Of a DNA stretch of 64,000 bases, positions 55,801-63,059 are shown piece by piece. The notes beneath the pieces are model-generated. The model had not been told where the DNA came from and searched no databases. It was given only the letters and a program-made list of their open reading frames with translations. The position numbers and the translations under genes were made by a program. How positions within the stretch are numbered: the first letter of the stretch is position 1; every line of letters starts with the position of its first letter. Source of the stretch: Doris montereyensis (Eukaryota; Mollusca; Gastropoda; Nudibranchia; Dorididae). The stretch lies in the NCBI GenBank assembly GCA_037039925.1, contig JAXRKP010000324.1, positions 216,001 through 280,000 of the forward strand, in the 5' to 3' direction.

Positions 55801-58800
55801 TGAATTACGAATTTGGATGTGTGGTATTGGCCATGGCTAAGGAGAGTTTTAAGCTTCCTTTTCCGTGGTCCGCTCCTGCCTTGATCCATATCTCGTCTGC
55901 TGGAATATTCCCATCATGCCAAGTGAGTTTTTTCTTGCTGCTCATCAAGAATCTTAGAGACAAATTCTGGAAGATTCTTGATAGCAGTAATGGAAGTTTC
56001 TGTGAGTGCACCATTTGAGTCCGTAAAAAGGCCTGGACTTGATGATTGCATCATCTGCAACAAGCTCTTTTGCGGACTGCTGCTCTGACTTTTCATTGGC
56101 AAGGTGAACACCGATTTCTTTCAAGAATTGTCGGGCACTCTTTCCTGAGACCATGTTAACCCCACAGTTTCTTTCATGACCAAAGCGAATCTAGAAGACA
56201 ACTGCAACCTGCATGAAACAACTGCTTGTTTACATTTGTTTTGTTTTTGTAGAGGGGCTAGTTCTCTTTATTTCATGTGCGTGTTGGTTTTCAATTGCTT
56301 CGTGTGATGGACCTGCTATGTGTTGTCTAACCTTTTTTAATGCCAATGATCGTTTTCTGCATGTAGGTGATGCTACAATTACTGACGATTTCCTCTGTTT
56401 TGTCACTTTAATCAGGTAGATGGGTTGGCTTTAATTTTACACTGAATAGTGTTGCCTTATGATTGTGCTAATTTTCTTTTTACTAAGTTTGTGAGTAGAA
56501 CGTCTTCCTTACATGTGAGTAGTGCCTGCTGTGTGTGTGGAAACTTGAGTGGACACATATTAGTAATAGGAGGTGTTGCACAGTCTGTCATCTGTGGATT
56601 TTGTTTGATTGGTGTAGAATGGATGAAATGCTGTTTGATTGGTGTAGAATGGATGAAATACTGTTTGATTGGTGTAGAATGGATGAAATACTGTTTGATT
56701 GTAGAATGAATGAAATACTGTTTGAATAGAATGGATGAAATGCTGTTTGATTGGTGTAGAATGGATGAAATGCTGTTTGATTGGTGTAGAATGGATGAAA
56801 TACTGTTTGATTGGTGTAGAATGGATGAAATACTGTTTGATTGGTGTAGAATGGATGAAATGCTGTTTGATTGGTGTAGAATGGATGAAATGCTGTTTGA
56901 TTGGTGTAGAATGGATGAAATGCTGTTTGATTGGTGTAGAATGAATGAAATACTGTTTGATTGGTGTAGAATGGATGAAATACTGTTTAATTGGTGTAGA
57001 ATAGATGAAATACTGTTTGATTGGTGTAGAATGAATGAAATACTGTTTAATTGGTGTAGAATGGATGAAATGCTGTGGCAAAACGATGGAACTGTTGATG
57101 AAAGTATCTTCAGTGCCTGCATGTGAATTGCTGATCTAATCTGTTGATTCTGTTGTATTGCTTTGAGTTAGTGTATCTGTTATCTCTGATGTAAACGAGG
57201 CTTCTGCTGATCGTGTTGTGATGCTTGCCATTAGCTCATCTGTCATGTTTGTAGTGACTGTAGGGTATGTTGACTGTCGACTTGGTGTTGCTGGAGTTTC
57301 TGATGATGTCTCTTGCTTTCGTTTATTATGTATCACTATCAGGCCAAGACAAAGCTGTGTATGGTGATGGCAAACAGAACATTCTTGCTTGGTACCGTCT
57401 GCATTAAAACTCACCCAAATGTGTTGGGACGTTTTGCGTTAAATTTCTGGCTGTTGTCAGAGCACTGCTAATATTTGTCCTCTTTTTCAAATTGTTTATT
57501 CTCTTGTTGCAATTTAAGCACACAAATGAAGAGTGACAACCTTTAATGTCAGTGTCAATGTTTATACCAAAATATAATAAAAGATCGTCTTTAAAACAAA
57601 CGCATAACAATACTGTCGTCTTTGCTGACGTTTTAAAACATGTTCACCACAGGCACGGCACAAATCATTAAGAAGACTGTTTTGTGAAACAATAGAATGA
57701 GCCATCATAAGGAAATCCTGCTATAGATAAGAAAATATTCACGACTCACGTTATATGGGTGGGTTATGTGCACAATTTTCACAGATTGAAGAACAATAAA
57801 AAGCATATTTGATTGAAACAAAGACAACTAATTTTGACTTCGCCAAGTGAAGATATTTAAATATTAGTTAATGATGGTTAATCGCTTAGTGGATAAAAAG
57901 ACTGTATTTTAAAATAATCCCTGTAACACAAGGAAGAACACCCTAGCATAGCAATGGAAATAGCTCAGTCTGAAAGCACAGAAACGTAACAAGTCAGAGA
58001 TAGTGAGAAAATGATGTTCGCTTCAGTGGCATCCGTGGAATAACAGGACAAAACAAGTGATATCACTCCGATATCAGCGCAATAATGGGGAAACCTGATG
58101 GGCACCGGGAGAATTCCCCTGGGTGGTCATTGAAAAGTGATTTATTGCGCGCCGGCCGGCAAACTAAAGGAATGCTCACAGCACTAGCCTGCATAGCTGT
58201 GTCACAGTGACCAGACAGGGGAAAAAATCTCATTTTGAGAAATTGTTATCTCTATGACTCACTATGAGGCACAACCAGTCACATTGCATCATGGGGGAAG
58301 ATTCCAACATGTCACATTACATCATGGGGGAAGATTCCAACATGTCACATTGCATCATGGGGGAAGATTCCAACATGTCACATTGCATTATGGGAGAAGA
58401 TTCCAACATGTCACATTGCATCATGGGGGAAGATTCCAACATGTCACATTGCATCATGGGGGAAGATTCCAACATGTCACATTGCATCATGGGGGAAGAT
58501 TCCAACATGTCACATTGCATCATGGGGGAAGATTCCAACATGTCACATTGCATCATGGGGGAACATTCCAACATGTCACATTACATCATGGGGGAAGATT
58601 CCAACATGTCACATTGCATCATGGGGAAGATTCCAACATGTCACATTGCATCATGGGGGAAGATTCCAACATGTCACATTGCATCATGGGGGAAGATTCC
58701 AACATGTCACATTGCATTATGGGGGAAGATTCCAACATGTCACATTGCATCATGGGGGAAGATTCCAACATGTCACATTACATCATGGGGAAGATTCCAA

Positions 58801-61800
58801 CATGTCACATTGCATCATGGGGAAGATTCCAACATGTCACATTGCATCATGGGGGAAGATTCCAACATGTCACATTGAATCATGGGGGAAGATTCCAACA
58901 TGTCACATTGCATCATGGGGGAAGATTCCAACATGTCACATTGCATCATGGGGGAAGATTCCAACATGTCACATTACATCATGGGGGAAGATTCCAACAT
59001 GTCACATTGCATCATGGGGAAGATTCCAACATGTCACATTGCATCATGGGGGAAGATTCCAACATGTCACATTACATCATGGGGGAACATTCCAACATGT
59101 CACATTACGTCATGGGGGAAGATTCCAAAATATAAAAATCGAAGCAGGTGCAAATAGATACCAGTATCATGTGGAAGGTGAAACCTGTATCAAACTAATG
59201 TCCTGTAAAAAAGAGACTTACTATGGGACCTACTTTGCTCCAAACTAAAGCAACCAGGATGTGGATACAAGCTCTGGCTCTAGGAACCAGTTATATAACA
59301 ACCTTGAAGGAACTCTACTTTTACTGTCTTTTTCTTTTAAAATGGATCAGGAGCCAGAACATTTCTCTGATTCTCCTCTACTAACCTGGCCCTCAGCAAT
59401 GAGAGTGTAATCACAAAAGGTGTTGACTTGTAGTTCTTGTAATCCGTGCAGCAGTGCACAGCAATGGTTTTCTGTGGCGCATCGCATGAAGATTGCACAC
59501 TGGGCACTTTTTTGGCATCAACCTGTGGCGAGTCTTTGGGCTCTGCATCACTGGTAGAGGCTGACGTCTCTGTACAGGGTAATTAAATAAATTGTGAGAA
59601 ATATGAATATGAATTTGACTCAAAACGACCTCAGTCAGTGCTATCTTGCCATCATACTTCTGATTTTGCTTCTTTTTTTTTGTTGAGAATTGAACTCATG
59701 ATCGATTAGCTACTCTACAAAATATACGGATGTGGAACAAAATGCGGTGCTATCAAGATATGTTTAAGTCAATAAAACTTAAAACCTTTTTTCTACAAGG
59801 AAACAACATTGAAATACAGACTCTGATTGCGCAAAATACATCTTGACTTACAGACTTACAATGACCCGTAATATTCCAGAAAACTTAACTTAAAACCCCC
59901 TTTATGGAAAATAACAAAAAAATGTCGACTGCTGGCCTTTCTGACGAAACGCGACCGTAGTTTTGCAAATTCAGAATGGCGTCTCTCCGAACTTTCACTC
60001 CAATGTCTATGAGTCATTATTTCTTTAAAACAAAATACAGTTAATCCTCATATATACTTTTTGAAGAAAGTACAAATCACATGGACTGAAAAACAAACAA
60101 CACCAACACCTACTAAATATGTATCAACGTACTGACTGGCATTATTTCAGCTTAACAATTTGACTTTTTGTCACAAATGGCGAATACACCTAGGATTGTT
60201 TTTCACAAAAACGCGATACATGCATCCTCAGCCAAACAGAACTGGTCAAACGACAAACATTCGGCAACACCCACAGCCCACTTTGCGCAAATTTCTTTCA
60301 AACCATTGGATGTTTTTAACACTTAATTCAATCCTTGTTTAGTTTGGGGAGGGGGAGGGGGAGGGGGAGGGGAGGGGGAGGGGAGGGGAGGGGGAGGGGG
60401 AGGGGGAGGGGGGTTATTTAGAGGGGAGTGGTTGCTTTCATATTTTCTGGACACATTGTGTTTTGTGAAGAATGCAGATAATGGTTATGTCGCATTTTGT
60501 GAAAAAAAGTGAAATCAAAGCTTTAATTCTGAGAAAATGTATATGTCTGATTTAGGTCATCATTAACATGAAACATCCTCTGTTTGCACACATTAAAACA
60601 ACAATTGTTCATCTGATAAATCATATTTTTTCCCGTTTCTTCGTTTCAGAAACATTTAGATATATATCGTATTTTGTATTGGAGCCCTTCATATCAACAA
60701 AGGCGGCTTTAAAAAGGCAAATTTTACAGATGAAAATGACAAAATTAAAATCTCATTTTGGCATATCAGTGAGCTAATGGTTAGGCTGCCTGACTTGTGA
60801 TCATGACGTCCTGTAGTTAAATGCTAAGCTCAAAGTTGTGTTCCTTGAGAAAGACACTTCACGCCCATTTTTCAAATTCAACCCCAGTCCAAATGACAGA
60901 CATTTTACACCCGTTTTCCCAATTCAACCCAAGTCCAAATGACAGACATTTTACACCCGTTTTTTGCAATTCAACCCAAGTCCAAATGACAGACATTTTA
61001 CACCCGTTTTCCCAATTCAACCCAAGCCCAAATGACAGATATTTTACACCCGTTTTCCCAATTCAACCCAAGCCCAAATGACAGATATTTTACACCCGTT
61101 TTCCCAATTCAACCCAGGCCCAAATGACAGACATTTCACACCCGTTTTCCTGTACAACCCAAGTCTAAATGACAGACATTTCACACCCATTTTCCCAAGT
61201 CAACCCAGGCCCAAATGACAGACATTTCAATTTCACACCCGTTTTCCCGTACAACCCAGGTCTAAATGACAGACATTTCACACCCATTTTCCCAAGTCAA
61301 CCCAGGCCCAAATGACAGACATTTCAATTTCACACCCGTTTTCCCGTACAACCCAGGTTTAAATGACAGACATTTCACACCCATTTTCCCAAGTCAACCC
61401 AGGTCTAAATGACAGACATTTCACACCCATTTTTCCCAAGTCAACCCAGGCCCAAATAACAGATGTTTCACACCCGTTTTTCCATTCAACCCAGGTGCAA
61501 ATGGGTACCAGCATCGAGCTGGGGAATAACAGCTGCGACAGGCAGGAGGTGGTGTATCATCACCTGTTTTAATTCACACTACAGAAACTGTAATGAACTT
61601 CAGCTCTATGGGTTGTAATGGTCTCCAAGGAACTTTGGATAAATATAATACATACACAAAAACATAGGGAGCGTAGTTAGCTCGGTTCGTAGCACGCTTT
61701 CTTTTCATGGCTAGGCGATGGATGCCGACGCAGAGGTCACGGGTTCAATCTCTATGGTGGCCAAGATTGTTTTCTGTCTATTCCTTGTATTTGTCTCGTC

Positions 61801-62376
61801 TTTGTTCCTATGGGGCTTTCATATTATCTTATGTCATTACCTTCACAAAAACATAGTGATAGACAAATCACAGTACAACAGAAAATTTATACTTTCTTTT
61901 AATATCTATATTTGTTCAGATTGTTGTTATGAGTATGAGGCTAAAAAATTTACCATGAAGTTCAAAGAAATTGCATGACGGGTCCTTACAGGATGGACCA
62001 CTTCTTATTGCCATTAGTTAATCCCGTTCACCACCATCTGAAAAGTCATTGTGTCTCTGTCTTCTTGTTGCTGATGAAGAGGGCTATACTAAAATAATTC
62101 TTTGTCACGTCTCGTTTGATATCAATTAGGCCTCTTGTTTTTATTCCATGTTCCTTGATCAGTTGCTCAGCCTACTGCAGTACCAGTCCATTGTATCCCC
62201 TGTCCTACGGTTACATGGCATTAATTAACTTCGAATTCAAATGGCCTGTGGCCTGAGCCAGGAAGATGTGTTTGTCTCTAAATAAGTCAAAAACCAAATA
62301 TATATATTTTTTAATTTTTAAACACACAAAGAAACAACTTACCTTCTAAAAAATTTGAACCTGTATCTAGAGCCAT
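37565..62376 (-). CDS. kelch-like protein (BTB-BACK-Kelch), complete spliced gene
   Basis: The family consists of substrate adaptors for Cullin-3 ubiquitin ligases. The BTB domain binds Cul3 and dimerises, BACK spaces the domains, and the kelch propeller binds substrate. Exons in transcript order are 62376-62343, 59569-59386, 50475-50260, 49727-49581, 47727-47511, 46129-45618, 43986-43816 and 37890-37565. All introns are GT-AG and all phases fit. Allowing for four one-base indels, the CDS is 1,809 bp including the stop (602 aa), a normal KLHL length. BTB covers about residues 50-160 (FCDYTLIAEG, HRAVMAACSDYF), BACK about 165-280 and kelch repeats about 310-602 with repeated GG turns (YACGG, LYAIGG, LYVIGG, and a frameshifted MVGG). 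The exact KLHL subfamily was not assigned. Introns are packed with minisatellites and transposons. Confidence 0.92.
37891..38482. repeat. minisatellite, 29-bp unit, abutting a splice acceptor
   Basis: About 20 copies of aaaaacaatcattgaaacag followed by ttgggggat. The first, diverged copy (37897-37925, acaaacagttggtggacaaa) includes the polypyrimidine tract of the kelch terminal exon on the - strand. Confidence 0.93.
38748..39036 (-). repeat. SINE-A, full-length tRNA-derived copy
   Basis: On the - strand it begins gtgacgtcggtggctgagtt, with box A ggctgagttgtaagg. A box-B-like aggtccgaatcc follows, then the internal cattgttcccactcgaccca and the 3' end ggcgtaatgatcctgaagga. The same order is found at 50521-50815 (+). 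This is the clearest reference for the family together with that copy. Confidence 0.85.
39185..39292. repeat. 15-bp tandem repeat
   Basis: About seven copies of ctctaggtcgacccc, with ctctaagtcgg and ctgtaggtcg variants. Confidence 0.88.
39325..42290. repeat. minisatellite, 47-bp unit, about 62 copies
   Basis: The unit is taatagtaatagagaccttg followed by ttttgtaatgcttgtccctctgcgttc. Variants concern ctgcg/ctgtg, cttgttttg/cttgatttg/cctcgattt and tcc/tccc. It fills most of the last kelch intron together with the next array. Confidence 0.95.
42325..43078. repeat. minisatellite, 22-bp unit
   Basis: About 34 copies of tccatctccagttatggcat plus tg or atg. The unit has no stop in any frame, hence three overlapping frames of about 240-270 codons. 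These are not genes. Confidence 0.94.
43079..43815. other. kelch intron spacer
   Basis: Mostly unrecognised. At 43312-43350 the - strand resembles the SINE-B 3' end (gatcactacatatagtagat then gtaaattcc). A short (ccagat)3 lies at about 43495-43511. Confidence 0.4.
43816..43986 (-). CDS. kelch-like exon 7: kelch repeat 4 (one indel)
   Basis: From acceptor cttctcag it reads HSCYGHAGAVCQEKI. One base is then missing near 43947 (a TAC codon reduced to TC), after which the frame reads VSGGQRFSGFANNTCCYSPD, LELWEEKAAMLHGR and CNHVMAE to donor gtgggt. The length of 171 is one short of phase. The HAGAV...SGG blade is intact once the indel is allowed for. Confidence 0.88.
44190..44590 (-). repeat. 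SINE-B split by a nested SINE-A
   Basis: The SINE-B 3' part lies at 44190-44250 (+ strand gaatttaccttttccaccac). Its 5' part lies at 44540-44590 (aggagctaccagtagcaccc, gccaaccacc). Between them is SINE-A at 44259-44496 (- strand). The order and orientation fit insertion of A into B. No target-site duplication was seen. Confidence 0.6.
44259..44496 (-). repeat. SINE-A copy (nested)
   Basis: The + strand shows agctccttcaagaccattac at the 3' end, the internal cttgtacccatttgcacctg, gatccgaaccca for box B, and actactcagccactgccac at the 5' end. It is homologous to 38748-39036 in the same orientation. Confidence 0.82.
44691..44926. mobile_element. MITE with 28-bp terminal inverted repeats
   Basis: A 236-bp element. 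The left end TTGAAGGGCTCATTTCAATA plus GTGTGTCT and the right end read on the - strand, TTAAAGGGGTCATTTCAATA plus GTGTGCCT, match at 25 of 28 positions. There is no open frame. A target-site duplication is not certain, with AATT seen near both ends. Confidence 0.8.
45060..45428. repeat. minisatellite, about 57-bp unit, 6 copies
   Basis: Each unit contains cacttactcacagtcacaga and aagcaaaaccaaatgctaaacg. The copies near 45300 and 45390 are rearranged. The array lies next to the SINE-B copy at 45465. Confidence 0.88.
45465..45602 (-). repeat. SINE-B, compact copy
   Basis: The - strand has ctgctggtaggtcctacttc, a pyrimidine-rich middle, taattcaccctgagatcacc and gtataagggaggaaattt. It is homologous to 23605-23755 and ends 16 bp from the kelch exon 6 donor. 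Confidence 0.8.
45618..46129 (-). CDS. kelch-like exon 6: end of BACK and kelch repeats 1-3
   Basis: A 512-bp exon from acceptor ttctacag to donor gtaagc, with the frame intact. It reads VSKVDMMRSNQECNDLLTEA, then CVAVLDNFMYACGG, CFRYDPRFDSWYELPAMNEA and VVALKGKLYAIGG. The YDPR..SW..LP.M and GG pairs are classic kelch-blade signatures. It ends in phase 2. Confidence 0.95.
46635..47140. repeat. minisatellite, 22-bp unit
   Basis: About 23 copies of gacagctatagaccaatgaa plus at. Variants are caaatg, cagcaatag and two short insertions of acacagctatag. Confidence 0.93.
47165..47480. repeat. minisatellite, about 58-bp unit, 5 copies
   Basis: Each copy contains gcaacaaagggtttctctca, aggttataaatcaacaaaca and ggttagccagac. 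It ends about 30 bp from the kelch exon 5 donor. Confidence 0.92.
47511..47727 (-). CDS. kelch-like exon 5: BACK middle (one indel)
   Basis: After acceptor ttctcacccag it reads IVSSSEQYFKLIHTQLAGML, then EDNSLHVPSEY. A one-base insertion near 47620-47627 then shifts the frame to FFCIVLEWINHNKGDR and VKNIRLPLLAGEELVEK. BACK normally has SE...F..V..WI.H. followed by the IRLPLL box. The length of 217 is one more than phase requires. The acceptor lies about 15 bp from a 15-bp minisatellite. Confidence 0.88.
47740..48990. repeat. minisatellite, 15-bp unit with higher-order blocks
   Basis: About 80 copies of tcattactgaaagta. Between about 47930 and 48440 a longer block containing ctggcaagtgtcattactga, tgaaagcatc and ataagcgtc recurs, giving a higher-order period. 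From 48580 onward a cagtactg variant dominates. The period is divisible by three, hence ITES-type frames. Confidence 0.93.
49581..49727 (-). CDS. kelch-like exon 4: end of BTB and start of BACK
   Basis: A 147-bp phase 0-0 exon between acceptor atcctcag and donor gtaagt. It reads VSVAVELCSKYLEMALTI, then YNCTDILNLAQMYSLTST and FIMKNFE. The NCxxI...A..Y.L pattern is the start of BACK. It has no internal Met near its start, so it is easily missed. Confidence 0.93.
50260..50475 (-). CDS. kelch-like exon 3: BTB core
   Basis: A 216-bp phase 0-0 exon. It reads KIPVHRAVMAACSDYFRIML, then ELKGVTAAGL, VVDFAYTGRLEL and VLSAASHLQ before donor gtaaaa. These are the standard BTB motifs of the HKxVLAAxSxYF type. 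The frame is intact. The Met inside HRAVMAA is not the start codon. Confidence 0.95.
50521..50815 (+). repeat. SINE-A, full-length copy
   Basis: It has box A tggcagagcggttaggctg, box-B-like gagttcaaatcc, ttgtgttccttggataagac, the internal ctctacccagacgcgaatgg and the 3' end gccttgaaggaactctactt. It is homologous to 38748-39036 and lies 45 bp upstream of kelch exon 3 in transcript sense. Confidence 0.87.
50992..51033. other. nested inverted repeat (hairpin) in a CpG-rich patch
   Basis: The outer arms ctcgccgacc (50992-51001) and ggtcagcgag (51024-51033) pair except for one G-T-type mismatch. The inner arms tcgaggt and acctcga pair around a 2-base loop. It lies in a short CpG-rich patch (50990-51080) within AT-rich intron. 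Confidence 0.6.
51034..51825. other. kelch intron, no recognised feature
   Basis: AT-rich intronic DNA between the hairpin and the next array. Nothing was recognised. Confidence 0.35.
51830..54548. repeat. minisatellite, alternating 37-bp and 46-bp units
   Basis: The unit is gtaattgtgatgtttgtaaa followed by aggctggtattcatgattgt. Many copies carry an extra agtaaaa. Dimorphisms are atgatt/atgact and ggctgg/ggttgg/agctgg. From about 53730 to 54400 copies are scrambled and truncated. It stops a few bases before the stop codon of the transposase gene. Confidence 0.92.
55400..55465. repeat. short tandem repeat inside the transposase gene
   Basis: Four to five imperfect copies of ttgaatgcagttg, giving repeated AFNNCIQ on the coding strand. 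It is in frame and so may be tolerated. Confidence 0.8.
56605..57080. repeat. minisatellite, 30-bp unit, inside the transposase-like gene
   Basis: About 16 copies of gtttgattggtgtagaatgg followed by atgaaatact or atgaaatgct. The period is ten codons, so the - strand stays open with 10-residue periodicity (IHSTPIKQYF-type). It separates the N-terminal zinc module from the transposase core. Confidence 0.93.
57706..58255. other. upstream flank of the transposase gene
   Basis: No gene was recognised. It includes a short GC-rich patch (gcgcgccggccggc near 58147). It may hold the outer end of the transposon, but no inverted end was recognised. Confidence 0.35.
58270..59130. repeat. minisatellite, 33-bp unit
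   Basis: About 26 copies of cacattgcatcatgggggaa followed by gattccaacatgt, with ggggg/gggg and gcatc/acatc variants. The long frames are repeat artefacts. It runs directly into a SINE-A 3' half. Confidence 0.94.
59140..59322 (+). repeat. SINE-A 3' half
   Basis: It starts gcaggtgcaaatagatacca, which aligns with the middle of SINE-A (acccaggtgaaaatgggtac), and ends accttgaaggaactctactt. The expected 5' half is absent and the 33-bp array occupies that place. Confidence 0.65.
59386..59569 (-). CDS. kelch-like exon 2: acidic N-terminus and start of BTB (one indel)
   Basis: After acceptor ctgtacag the frame reads TSASTSDAEPKDSPQ, a Ser/Asp-rich tail typical of KLHL N-termini. Its 3' half, in another frame, reads LLHGLQELQVNTFCDYTLIA then EGQ before donor gttagt, the first strand and helix of BTB. 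The length (184) is one short of the phase-consistent 185, so one base is missing around 59440-59480. Confidence 0.82.
59570..60345. other. kelch intron 1, no recognised feature
   Basis: AT-rich intronic DNA without a recognised gene or repeat. Confidence 0.35.
60346..60415 (+). repeat. G-rich microsatellite (GGGGGA)n
   Basis: About 65 bp of G4-5 A repeats on the + strand. It has regular G-runs and thus G-quadruplex potential. Confidence 0.9.
60768..61645 (+). repeat. SINE-A with its internal segment expanded to a tandem array
   Basis: The 5' part (gtgagctaatggttaggctg through ttgtgttccttgagaaagac) and the 3' part (acccaggtgcaaatgggtac through ggtctccaaggaacttt) are ordinary SINE-A. Between them, 60868-61490, the segment cacttcacgcccatttttca plus attcaaccccagtccaaatg is repeated about 13 times with a period near 46 bp. 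In unexpanded copies (38748-39036, 50521-50815) this segment occurs once. Confidence 0.88.
61668..61848 (+). repeat. SINE-C, full copy
   Basis: It begins gagcgtagttagctcggttc, with a box-A-like tagctcggttcgtag and a box-B-like cacgggttcaatctc. Then follow tatggtggccaagattgttt and the tail ccttgtatttgtctcgtctt through cttatgtcattacct. It is tRNA-derived in layout. Its tail is the parent of the 57-bp array at 29700-32930. Confidence 0.82.
61849..62342. other. kelch intron 1, no recognised feature
   Basis: AT-rich DNA just 3' of exon 1 in transcript sense. Nothing was recognised. Confidence 0.35.
62343..62376 (-). CDS. kelch-like exon 1 (start codon)
   Basis: ATG at 62376 reads MALDTGSNFLE and ends one base into the next codon before donor gtaagt. 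The phase 1 end matches the exon at 59569, which begins AG-ACG. It is short, so the call rests on the ATG, the strong donor and the phase match. Confidence 0.75.
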
Positions 62377-63021
62377 GCTGTCACACGTGTTGTCAAGAAA
62401 TCGGAGTCGAGCCACAGCCACGCTTCACTCACATAATGAGATTGGTGAGGCTGTTGGCGTGAGGGTAAGGGCATATTTGCTACGATACAGCTTGACTCTT
62501 TGTGTCTCACTCATTCAACTTCTTCAATTTCAAACCATTGATAATGCAGCCCACCTATGAGGACAATCTAGAAAAAAAGCGATCCTGAGAATGGAGAAAA
62601 TAAAAGAAAGAAAAAAATGCCTTCCTGGACAAAAACAAGCAGCCTACATTTTAATGAATGCGTCAAAAATACTCTGTGGTTCCTAAACTTAAAATGACAG
62701 CTTTTATGACAATAATGGTTTTGTTTATTTGTGATTGTTTTGGCTTATTTTTGTTTTAGTAAGTACAATTCCTCGTCCAATCCCCTGAGATGATCACTTT
62801 TGTTCTGGCTCTTTCTTTCACAGATTTACAATTATTTTGTGTAAATATATATAATATATATATATTTAGAAAATAAAATATGAAAGTAGAAAGAGCATGA
62901 TGAAGAGATAAGAACTATGTCAAAGAAAACATCTAGGGCTGCAAAAGAGTTTTAAATTTGCGTTAAATGTGCCAATGAGGGACAATAAAGTTTCTTATTA
63001 TTATCATTATTTTTTATTATA

Positions 63022-63059
<38 letters not shown>

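Larger units (their letters stand above)
54552..57705 (-). pseudogene. DDE-type transposase-like gene, broken, in a kelch intron
   Basis: Read from 57705 down, ATG gives MAHSIVSQNSLLNDLCRACG, a CxxC, and after a frame break FVCLNCNKRI, a second CxxC, so the N-terminus looks like a zinc-binding module. The core (56154 to 55162) has IWIKAGADHGKGSLKLSLAM, then after an in-frame TAA NSILVAMARTKDNRENMD, SDYDFMTKAYGLSGACG and YPCPWCLIRK. The C-terminal piece (55058-54552) has ERHCIPFIEQHRLEL then LLGEQGGELIHFN and a stop. The Asp of DHGKG, the Asp of SDYDF and the Glu of GEQGGE are plausible DDE residues. At least four frame breaks and one stop are seen. The superfamily was not identified, and terminal inverted repeats were not found. 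Confidence 0.72.

Noticed and set aside
58254..59248. His-rich frames (HHGGRFQHVTL) up to 293 codons
   Set aside because: They come from the 33-bp minisatellite. The apparent metal-binding repeats are artefacts of a period divisible by three.
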